64,000 nt of DNA from Bacteroidia bacterium (lineage in GTDB: Bacteria > Bacteroidota > Bacteroidia > J057 > JADKCL01), in NCBI GenBank assembly GCA_020635905.1, contig JACJYV010000003.1:372001-436000 (forward strand), read 5' to 3'. The position numbers and the translations under genes were made by a program. Shown piece by piece: positions 44,326 through 51,768 of the stretch (position 1 is its first letter; each line of letters starts with the position of its first letter). Below the pieces are notes generated by a model. The model was not told where the DNA came from. It searched no databases and was given only the letters and a program-made list of their open reading frames with translations.

Positions 44326-45894
44326 TCAGTATAGGTGATCCCCGTAAAGGGATTCATCAAATCTACCTGTAGTATCTGCATAAATTTTCTCCAAACGCCC
44401 CAGGGAAGCCCCGAGGGCAAAATTGCCGTGAAAAAAGGATTCCCTTCGCTCTGCGAGCTCAGGAGGAAGATCCAGGGAACGGTAATCGTGCAATAAATGC
44501 AGGTTGGCACCCCCGTAGGTAAGTTTCAGTTCCATTATATCCATGGCCCATTCAGGCGAAACCCTGCCCTGCTCAACCAGAAAAGGCAGACACCAGCCCA
44601 TGCTGTCAAAGGAGGTGAGCTGGTTCTTTATTACATACGATTTGTGATCATTCAAAGTGGCGGTTGGGTCTGGTTGCCTGAACCTGAAATCAATATCTCT
44701 GAATTCATAAAATGGCTCGCCCAAATAAATTTTGTGATCCGCTTGTTTCCGTGGATCATAATCTTCTTCCACATACATGATTTCTTCCCAGTAAAGAACT
44801 GTGGCGCCAAAAGCATTATAAACCCAGGCTGTTTCCTCGTTTTGAAATCTTTCCAGAGGATTGTTTTTAATCTCAACTTCTGTTTGTTGGGATTGTCCGT
44901 TTTCAAGCAGGGCTGTTATCTGGTGAAATCCTTCCTTCACTTTTACCATCCTGTGCTCATTTTGGGCCAGAACATAAACGGAATCATCCACAGAAATTTC
45001 CACCTCCACGGGCAAAGAATTCATCAAAAACAATTCCTGGTGATTGTAGCTATACACCTGTATCCATGACACGCCGCCCAATACCACCAATCCAACCAAA
45101 ATGGAAAGAATGGCAGGCACTTTGGACTTTTTGGGTAAAAGTGATTCAGAAATCCCCAATTGGGCCTCCAAATTTCGAAACTCCTTTCGAAATATTTCAT
45201 GGCCTGCGGCTACCTTTGGAAATTTGGACAGCACAAACCCCATAAAGGGGAATGCTTCTGCAGGAGCATGAGATTTGGCCATCAGGATCGACATATTGAC
45301 CAGGGGAATTGCCTCTACCTTGCTAAAATCGGTCATGCGCTGAAATTCGCGGGCTGATTCAAGCAGGCGCCCCTCCCGCTTATAGGCAAGAGCCTGGGCC
45401 AGGCTGCCCTGGCTTTTGTCCACTTCGGCATCTTCCCCTGAACCTGAAGGCTGCTTGAGCTTGGTGGGAACCAGATTCTGATTATACCACCTCACCAGAC
45501 TCGCTTCCACTTTCTCATCTCCCGCAAACTGAGTTTCAATCTTTTTGGCCACGGTGATAGCGGGTTCCAGGCCTTTAAAAAGGCGGGTTTTACGCATAAA
45601 ATCAAAGGCGATTTCAGGACTGTCAAATTGCCCCGAACCAATTTTTCGGCGCAATGATTCATACTCCGCGGCACTAAACTGCCACTTGCTCAGGGAATAA
45701 ACCCTATACCGTGAACATCGGCTGCACTGGTCCGTAACCCGTTTGTGTCCTACTGGAAACAGGGGAATCATACGCACGTAGGCCCATTCCAACGCATCAA
45801 AAGAAGTCAACTCCGCGACCTGCCCACAAAAACTGCAAACCCCAGGTTGCTGGAAAATATTTTTCCTGAAGAAGAAATACGTACCAATCTCCAT
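44326..45894 (-). CDS. Zinc-ribbon/TPR protein with membrane anchor and extra C-terminal domain, paralogue 2 (522 aa)
   Basis: Residues 1-75 are the same zinc ribbon (Cys20/Cys23 and a second CSRC pair, YVRMIPLFPVGHKR linker). About 80-260 is the TPR-like region shared with the other two paralogues (ALAYKREGRLLESAREFQRM). Unlike them, it then has a transmembrane helix (about 268-290, ILSILVGLVVLGGVSWI) and a ~230-aa domain on the far side (SVYVLAQNEHRMVKVKEGFHQITALLENGQ, PEGA-like in its first part) of unknown fold. The ribbon would lie in the cytoplasm and the C-terminal domain in the periplasm, so signalling or tethering is conceivable. It lies 70 bp upstream of paralogue 1. Confidence 0.8.
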   Translation of the reverse strand: MEIGTYFFFRKNIFQQPGVCSFCGQVAELTSFDALEWAYVRMIPLFPVGHKRVTDQCSRCSRYRVYSLSKWQFSAAEYESLRRKIGSGQFDSPEIAFDFMRKTRLFKGLEPAITVAKKIETQFAGDEKVEASLVRWYNQNLVPTKLKQPSGSGEDAEVDKSQGSLAQALAYKREGRLLESAREFQRMTDFSKVEAIPLVNMSILMAKSHAPAEAFPFMGFVLSKFPKVAAGHEIFRKEFRNLEAQLGISESLLPKKSKVPAILSILVGLVVLGGVSWIQVYSYNHQELFLMNSLPVEVEISVDDSVYVLAQNEHRMVKVKEGFHQITALLENGQSQQTEVEIKNNPLERFQNEETAWVYNAFGATVLYWEEIMYVEEDYDPRKQADHKIYLGEPFYEFRDIDFRFRQPDPTATLNDHKSYVIKNQLTSFDSMGWCLPFLVEQGRVSPEWAMDIMELKLTYGGANLHLLHDYRSLDLPPELAERRESFFHGNFALGASLGRLEKIYADTTGRFDESLYGDHLY

Positions 45895-45927
45895 ACAAGG
45901 GTGATTTTGGCTAATAAATTACTTTAG

Positions 45928-46043
45928 TGGACCTCTATAACAAAAGAGATCAAGGCGGACGCAGTTGAAGAAAAGGGGAGTTTACTAAAGTAAATGAGCA
46001 TTTCTGAAACAAGTCCAACCCAGAGATTCAAAGTTTTTTGAGG
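45928..46043. repeat. Solitary copy of the MITE-like repeat
   Basis: About 116 bp related to the units at 2985-3344, with the shared blocks GATCAAGGCGGACGCAG and AAATGAGCATTTCTGAA, and the TTTAC-TAAA-GTAAA hairpin with yet another loop. Its ends are near inverted repeats: GGACCTCTATAACAAAAG on the left and TTTTTTGAGGTGCC on the right. It occupies the gap between two zinc-ribbon/TPR paralogues. Confidence 0.8.
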
Positions 46044-46049
46044 TGCCCA

Positions 46050-46826
46050 TTACCAGGCTCCCAACGCCGATTCCTGAATGCCCAGCTTTTTCTCCACTGA
46101 CTTGATGGTAGATTTCACCTGAGAATTTTTGGCCGCCGCAGGGAATTTGTCCAGCATATAAACCATCAGTTTATAGGACTCCTCAGGGTAATTTGCCTTA
46201 TTCAGATCAATGGCCAGTTTCAGCAGCACCTGAAAATCAAGGACCGTATCCGGAGTTTCCATGCGGGCGAATTGCAAGGCAGCATTGACCAAATCCTTCT
46301 GATTCAGATAGGTATGACCTTTGAAACGGTTGGCCAGGGTGTGGGTGGGATCAAGTTCAATCACCCGGTCAAAATAGGGCACTGCCTCATTGCGCAAGCC
46401 TACGGAGCGAAACCAATTGCCCAGATAAGCCAGCACCTCAGGCTGTTCTGCGAATTCAGTTCTCATGATCTGAGCCACTTCACGGGCTGCAGGCAGCCCT
46501 TTGAAACGATCCACCATTTCATGGTAGGCTATGGCATTGGCGGGGTCCTGGAAGGCCACCTGAGCATTTTCCGCAATAAATGATTCCCCTGCTGCCTTCA
46601 CCTTAACCCAGTCTTTGTAGCTCATGGTCATGTATTTATTGCAGCGGCTGCACTTGCTTTCAATGCGTTTTTTGCCCAGGGGAATGAGCGGAATGTAATA
46701 CAAATGAAAAAAATGAGTGGCTTCATGCGACTCAAGCCGGGAAAAGGCCCCACAATGCGGACAGGTGTCGTTGTGCACACGGGGATTGTTTTTCATCAGG
46801 TGGTAAGTACCCCAAATAATAATCAT
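46050..46826 (-). CDS. Zinc-ribbon/TPR protein, paralogue 3 (258 aa)
   Basis: Exactly the length of paralogue 1 and with identical ribbon spacing (Cys22/25, Cys59/62; linker FHLYYIPLIPLGK). The TPR part (VLAYLGNWFRSVGLRNEAVPYFDRVIELDPTHTLANRFKGHTYLNQ) aligns throughout, and both proteins end with a similar tail (KKLGIQESALGAW versus KQFSIQDSLLDVF). It is cytoplasmic. Its stop codon is only a few bases from the repeat copy at 45928-46043. Confidence 0.82.
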   Translation of the reverse strand: MIIIWGTYHLMKNNPRVHNDTCPHCGAFSRLESHEATHFFHLYYIPLIPLGKKRIESKCSRCNKYMTMSYKDWVKVKAAGESFIAENAQVAFQDPANAIAYHEMVDRFKGLPAAREVAQIMRTEFAEQPEVLAYLGNWFRSVGLRNEAVPYFDRVIELDPTHTLANRFKGHTYLNQKDLVNAALQFARMETPDTVLDFQVLLKLAIDLNKANYPEESYKLMVYMLDKFPAAAKNSQVKSTIKSVEKKLGIQESALGAW

Positions 46827-47011
46827 GATTTTCTTTTGGTTAAGTCAAACATTGGGCCTGCTGGGCCTGGAAACGGGTTAATGGTGAATTGACACTAAAT
46901 ATCCTTTTTTCCCACTTTCGCGGGACTTCAAATAAAGAAATTTTTCTGAGATGTAAGCTGTTTTAGTAGAGATTTGAAAGTTGAGAAGATGAAATTTTAG
47001 CCAAAAGGTAC

Positions 47012-47839
47012 TTACTGAGTCAGCCTGAGGTATTCCTGAAAGTACCTTTTGCCCATTTCCCGTTGCCCGGCCGCATCAAAATGGATTTCATCAAAGGTGT
47101 CGTCGGGTTTTACGATGACGAAGGGCATATTAGGGTCGGCGAAGCCGATTTTGGGAAGGCGGTTTTGGGTATCTTTCAGAATATTCTCCTGCACCTGACG
47201 AATAGAATCCTGATTGACCCAATAAGGCACCATCCCCCCGGCAATAAAAGGCACTGTATCCGTCGCCACCGCTCCATACATATCGTTGCGAAAAGTCTCA
47301 ATCATATGATCCAAGGCCGCTGAATAGCCAGTATTACCAATGTCTGTTTCTCCCTGGTGCCAGAGAAATGCCTTGAGTTTACTCCCGGGAAATTGCTCCA
47401 AAACGGCATTCAAACGAAATTTAGCATCCTCAAACAAATCATCTCCCGGATTCCAACGGTGATCCACAAACCCCGTTCCCCCAAATCCGCAGGGCAAAAT
47501 CAGCACTTCCCTCCCACTCTCCAGCTTTTGGTCGGCATAAAGATTGGCAAAAGTGAGGGCAAAGCCAATGTAACCTGCCGCCGCAGTATGGTGCTGCAGA
47601 GGTTCGTTTGCGGGAATAATCTTCAGTCGATCGGGCGCAAAACGACCCAGTTGCTTTACTTTTTCGCCTGGAATATCAATTGCAGGATCGTATCCAAAGC
47701 CAAAGTGGGTATTAGACTGGCCAATCACCAAAAATACATCATACTGCATGTCATCCTGCGGTTTGATAACTTTTTTACAAGCCCAGAAACCCAGCAACAA
47801 AACGGGTAAAACCATCCATATTTTGATTCTGAACTTCAT
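47012..47839 (-). CDS. Lipoprotein of the sialate O-acetylesterase-like (SGNH) family (275 aa)
   Basis: It starts MKFRIKIWMVLPVLLLGFWAC, a lipoprotein signal with lipobox LGFWAC. The mature part has the SGNH-type blocks of the carbohydrate esterase/sialate O-acetylesterase group: nucleophile Ser in VIGQSNTHF, a Gly block near GFGGTGF, LWHQGETDIG, and the catalytic Asp/His pair in DEIHFD near the C-terminus. It probably removes acetyl groups from glycans at the cell surface or in the periplasm; the substrate is unknown. The frame is open upstream to 48019, but that overlaps the divergent gene at 47986. The ATG at 47839 gives the proper signal. Confidence 0.86.
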   Translation of the reverse strand: MKFRIKIWMVLPVLLLGFWACKKVIKPQDDMQYDVFLVIGQSNTHFGFGYDPAIDIPGEKVKQLGRFAPDRLKIIPANEPLQHHTAAAGYIGFALTFANLYADQKLESGREVLILPCGFGGTGFVDHRWNPGDDLFEDAKFRLNAVLEQFPGSKLKAFLWHQGETDIGNTGYSAALDHMIETFRNDMYGAVATDTVPFIAGGMVPYWVNQDSIRQVQENILKDTQNRLPKIGFADPNMPFVIVKPDDTFDEIHFDAAGQREMGKRYFQEYLRLTQ

Positions 47840-47985
47840 CCGGGCAGGTTTCGGGTAAAAAATCAATCCCAATATACCAGATTTTCCAACCTCCTGCCCC
47901 ATCCTGATCTGAAAAAAGGCAGGGCCCTTTATCTTCCCGGATTTAAAAATTTTAGTAATTTGCCCTTCAACGGATACAACCCTGA

Positions 47986-49809
47986 ATGGAGTTACAGCCC
48001 CAGAACGATCACAACCCAAACCTGGTACAAGCCCCGCTTCCCAAAGCGATCTTTCCTACCGTCCGTCCCGGGGTAAAAAGGCTGTTGAGACTCAAAAAGC
48101 TGGACGAAATCTACGATCAGGTCAAGGGAACCACCTCCTCCCCCGACGAATTTGCCAAGACTGTACTGGAGATCCTCAAGGTGGACTATGTACTGCCTGA
48201 GCGGGAATTGAAGGCTCTGAGGGAAATTCAGGGCCCACTGGTGGTGATCGCCAATCTGCCTTTTGGGGGAATTGAAGCCCTCATCATGGTGCGTTTGCTG
48301 GCTGCCATCCGTCCTGAATTCAAACTGGTGGCCAATAACCTCCTGGGACAGGTCTCTGAATTGAAAAGCGCCCTGGTGCTGGTCGATCCCTTTCGGGACG
48401 AACAGTTCGGCCAGGCCGCGGAGGCCGAAGGCAAAATCCTGGTGCCGCTCAAGCAACTGGTAAAGCAGCTCAAGGAAGGCGGCCTGATTGGCATGTTTCC
48501 TGCGGGTGCCCAGGCTTCCTTCAACTTTCAGGAAGGCATCATCACTGTGCCCGGCTGGGACCACGACCTCGGTCGCATCATCCGCATGACAGAGGCCACG
48601 GTGGTGCCCATTTATTTCCATGCACCCAACCCACTTTACATCAAAATCGCAGGCTTTTTTTCACAAAAACTGGCCTCCCGCCTGATGTTCAGGAAACTGA
48701 TGGCGCCCCATAAAAAGAAGGTGCATTTTCAGATTGGACGCAAAATTACGCCCGCCCGCCTGAGCAAATTCACCAAAGCCGAGGAAATGGTGCAGTTTCT
48801 GCAATCCAAGACCTATCTTCTTTCTGCCAAATACCAGCGTTCGGGCATTTCTGTGAATGCAATTGACCTTCCTCATTTGAGCAGGGAAGTACCCATAATC
48901 GACCCCGTTGATCCTGCCCTCTTTACCCGCGAGATCGATGCCCTTCCTCCTTCCAGAATCCTGGCCGAGAAGGCCCCGTTTCAGGTGATTGAGGTCAATA
49001 AGAAGGAAGCCCCCCATCTGATGCGCGAAATTGGCAGGTTGCGGGAAATAACCTTCAGGGAAGTGGGCGAAGGCAGTGGAAAAGCCTTTGATGTGGATCC
49101 TTTTGACGAATACTACACCCAGTTGGTGCTCTGGGACGCGGAAAAAAAGGCCGTGGCAGGGGGTTACCGCATTGGCAAAATTCCTGAAATCCTGCGTGAT
49201 TACGGACGCAAAGGAGTGTACACTTTCAGCCTTTTCAGAATCAGAAAGCGCCTTTTCGAACAAATTGGCCCGGCCCTGGAAATGGGACGATCCTATGTGG
49301 TGCGCGAATATCAGCGTTCTTACCTTCCTTTGATGCTCCTCTGGACCGCCATCGGGCAGTATGTGCTGCGCAATCCCCGTTACAAAACCCTGCTGGGCCC
49401 CGTTTCCATCACGGCTGATCTCAATCCCATCTCCACCCATGTGCTGGTATCTTTTCTGGAAGAAAATCAGATGGACGAAGAACTGACCCGCCTGGTTTCG
49501 GCCCGCAATAAGTGGAAAGCCAAGGAGAAAATCCTGAAAAATTATTATAACTCATTTACTATCAATGATCTGGGAGATGTTCAGGAATTGATTGAGGAAA
49601 TTGAAAATTCCAGTCTGGGGGTGCCCATTTTGCTCAAACATTACCTCAAACTGGGGGGAAAATTGCTGGCTTTCAACATAGATCCTGATTTCTCCAATGT
49701 TCTGGATGGATTGATCATGGTGGATCTGACCCAGACTCCTCCTAATGTGCTGCGCCGCTACATGGGGGACGAAGGCATGAAAAAGTTTCTCGAAACGAAC
49801 GAAAAATAA
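47986..49809 (+). CDS. PlsC-like acyltransferase/GNAT fusion, ornithine- or glycine-lipid-synthase-like (607 aa)
   Basis: The N-terminal ~280 residues are a lysophospholipid acyltransferase-type domain (PLVVIANLPFGGIEALIMV, ALVLVDPFRD, GMFPAGAQASF, VVPIYFHAPNP). Residues about 330-530 are a GNAT-type N-acyltransferase (REITFREVGEG, DEYYTQLVLWD, VAGGYRIG, EMGRSYVVREYQRSYLPLMLLW). This order matches bifunctional OlsF-like enzymes that make acylated amino-acid lipids, which Bacteroidota contain. A peculiarity is the first acyltransferase motif: it normally reads NHPxGGxD/E with a catalytic His, but here it is NLPFGGIE, with codon CTG in place of His. The O-acyltransferase half may therefore be inactive or specialised. 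It is transcribed divergently from the acetylesterase-like gene. Confidence 0.85.
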   Translation: MELQPQNDHNPNLVQAPLPKAIFPTVRPGVKRLLRLKKLDEIYDQVKGTTSSPDEFAKTVLEILKVDYVLPERELKALREIQGPLVVIANLPFGGIEALIMVRLLAAIRPEFKLVANNLLGQVSELKSALVLVDPFRDEQFGQAAEAEGKILVPLKQLVKQLKEGGLIGMFPAGAQASFNFQEGIITVPGWDHDLGRIIRMTEATVVPIYFHAPNPLYIKIAGFFSQKLASRLMFRKLMAPHKKKVHFQIGRKITPARLSKFTKAEEMVQFLQSKTYLLSAKYQRSGISVNAIDLPHLSREVPIIDPVDPALFTREIDALPPSRILAEKAPFQVIEVNKKEAPHLMREIGRLREITFREVGEGSGKAFDVDPFDEYYTQLVLWDAEKKAVAGGYRIGKIPEILRDYGRKGVYTFSLFRIRKRLFEQIGPALEMGRSYVVREYQRSYLPLMLLWTAIGQYVLRNPRYKTLLGPVSITADLNPISTHVLVSFLEENQMDEELTRLVSARNKWKAKEKILKNYYNSFTINDLGDVQELIEEIENSSLGVPILLKHYLKLGGKLLAFNIDPDFSNVLDGLIMVDLTQTPPNVLRRYMGDEGMKKFLETNEK

Positions 49810-49872
49810 TTTTTCAGGGGCAGGGTATTTCACAGAAAAATCATATTTTAGAAAAGAAAGACCTTTACTTGA

Positions 49873-50379
49873 ATGGAAAAAATCAGCAAAGAGTTTGCCG
49901 ATGAAACCTGGCAAAAATTTATCGGCGATAAGAATGTTGAAATTGCATCTGAGTCTCTTTTGACCCTGGCCCGTGAACAGGCCCACATCGTGGGTTATTT
50001 TCAGGCGGCTGGTGAGGATTTGTTTGAGAACAAGGATGACCGAACCTATCTGACTTTGATCGCCGCCATGGTGTATCGGATTTTTCGGGAAAAATTTGGC
50101 CCCTTACCCATGGTTCACGCCGAACAAATCTCAGAAATGGACATTCACATGCGCCATTTCAGTTATTTGGTGCAGGAAGAAACTCCGTCCGGGGTGCGCC
50201 TGGCTATGGATAATCTGATGGCCAATTTCAACCAGGCGGGCATTCTGGAGTCCACCTTTCGAACCCTGGATGATATCAATACCTCCCTGAAAATGTTCGG
50301 CCGTGGATTTGAATCCATGCCCCGATTTATCCACTTTCTGATGGTGGTGATCAAAGTGCTGGATGGGGAAAGCACCTGA
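49873..50379 (+). CDS. Hypothetical protein, helical (168 aa)
   Basis: I do not recognise the family. It is soluble, predicted helical, without signal peptide or membrane segment, and has a short hydrophobic C-terminus (FIHFLMVVIKVL). It begins 63 bp after the acyltransferase-GNAT fusion on the same strand, so the two may be cotranscribed. The ATG at 49873 is clear. Confidence 0.7.
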   Translation: MEKISKEFADETWQKFIGDKNVEIASESLLTLAREQAHIVGYFQAAGEDLFENKDDRTYLTLIAAMVYRIFREKFGPLPMVHAEQISEMDIHMRHFSYLVQEETPSGVRLAMDNLMANFNQAGILESTFRTLDDINTSLKMFGRGFESMPRFIHFLMVVIKVLDGEST

Positions 50380-50450
50380 TTTTTAAGGGGATAGGGAGTC
50401 TGGGGAAACGATTAGCGAGTAACGGGAAGTGGGTAAATTGCTGGCTTCCT

Positions 50451-51752
50451 TCAACGAACCACCACCACCTTCTGGTGGTGTAGAATCCTGTCCGCGGCCG
50501 TGATTTGCAGGAAATAAATTCCTGCAGGAAAACTGCAAAGGTCCATGGACCTTTGCCAGTCAAGACTTTGCACCAGTTGCCCGGATGAATTATACAGATT
50601 AATCCTGGTTTCCGGGGCAGGATTGCCGCTCAGGTTAAGCTGCCCGGTGGTGGGATTTGGACCCACGGTGAATTCAGGGAAATCAAAATCATTTACTGCC
50701 TGGAGAGGAGTCGGGTCGAAGCGAACCAATCCACCCGTATGGGTGCCAATCCAAAGCACCTGATCGTATTTGTCCCAAAGCAGACAGGAAATGCGGTCGT
50801 CGGGAAGATCAGTGGTGGCGCTGTCGTAGTAGGTCCAAAGGGGTGTGGGGCCAGATTTGATACGAAAACGGGCCAGTCCGTTGGCGAAAGTGCCCATCCA
50901 AAGGTGTTCGGCCGAGTCAGAAGCCAGAGAGGTGATATGGTTGGAGGGAATGCCCGAGTTGGATTCCAGCAAAATGGCCCAGTTTGTGCCATAATAGATT
51001 CCCATGCCGCCCGCAGGGGTGGCAGCACAAAGAAAACTCGCCGGGTCGTAATACACATCGTTGATCGAATTGTCGGGCAGGCCCTGCACCAGGGTATGCA
51101 CAAACACAGGCGTATCCTCCACCACGGCGAGACCGCCGTTGAGGGTGCCCGCATAGATCTCACCACCAGCACCTTTACCCAAACAGAGGATATTGGAACT
51201 GTTGAGCAGGGAGTTCTGGTTATTGAATACCGCCCAACCCGTATCACTTTTTCGAACCAATCCCCCACCCGTACCAATCCAGAGCAGACTGTCTGAGATG
51301 GGCAATAAATCGTGTACGTGGTCGTCGGGCAGGGCCGAATTGAAGGTATTCCAGGTGGTCCATCCCCCTGCGGCAAAGCGGGCAAGTCCGCCCGTAAACA
51401 TGCCGACATAAACTCCATTGGAATCCGCAGAAATCGCACGCACGGCATCGTCGGGCAGGCCGGAAGTGGCAGACTGCCACACCGTCCAGTTGCCCTGGTG
51501 GAGACAGGCCAGTCCGTATTCTGTGCCCACCCAAAGGGCGCTGTCTGGACCCAGGGCAAGGGCATTCACGGTATTATAAGGCAGGGCGGAATTGGCAGTA
51601 TTATAAATGGTGAAAGTCTGACCCAACACCCCCTGAATGGAAGACAAAAAAATCATTCCAAAAAGTGAAAACGGAATTAACCTCGCCCACAACCCACGAA
51701 ATGAGCATCCTCCAAAAACACTCCTGAAAATTTCCTGCCAGAATAATTTCAT
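50451..51752 (-). CDS. T9SS-secreted propeller protein (Reg_prop-type repeats, 433 aa)
   Basis: After an N-terminal signal-like segment (residues about 25-45, LIPFSLFGMIFLSSIQGVLGQ), repeats such as DSALWVGTEYGLACLHQG, DSLLWIGTGGGLVRKSD, EHLWMGTFANGLARF and DQVLWIGTHTGGLVRFD mark a two-component-regulator-type (Reg_prop) beta-propeller. Here it is not fused to a kinase; the protein instead ends in a type-A sorting domain (VGPNPTTGQLNLSGNPAPE to the end). It is thus a secreted propeller, not a sensor. The frame extends to 51875, overlapping the upstream gene; the ATG at 51752 leaves a 16-bp gap and is preferred. Confidence 0.82.
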   Translation of the reverse strand: MKLFWQEIFRSVFGGCSFRGLWARLIPFSLFGMIFLSSIQGVLGQTFTIYNTANSALPYNTVNALALGPDSALWVGTEYGLACLHQGNWTVWQSATSGLPDDAVRAISADSNGVYVGMFTGGLARFAAGGWTTWNTFNSALPDDHVHDLLPISDSLLWIGTGGGLVRKSDTGWAVFNNQNSLLNSSNILCLGKGAGGEIYAGTLNGGLAVVEDTPVFVHTLVQGLPDNSINDVYYDPASFLCAATPAGGMGIYYGTNWAILLESNSGIPSNHITSLASDSAEHLWMGTFANGLARFRIKSGPTPLWTYYDSATTDLPDDRISCLLWDKYDQVLWIGTHTGGLVRFDPTPLQAVNDFDFPEFTVGPNPTTGQLNLSGNPAPETRINLYNSSGQLVQSLDWQRSMDLCSFPAGIYFLQITAADRILHHQKVVVVR

Positions 51753-51768
51753 CCAATCCACCTTTTGC

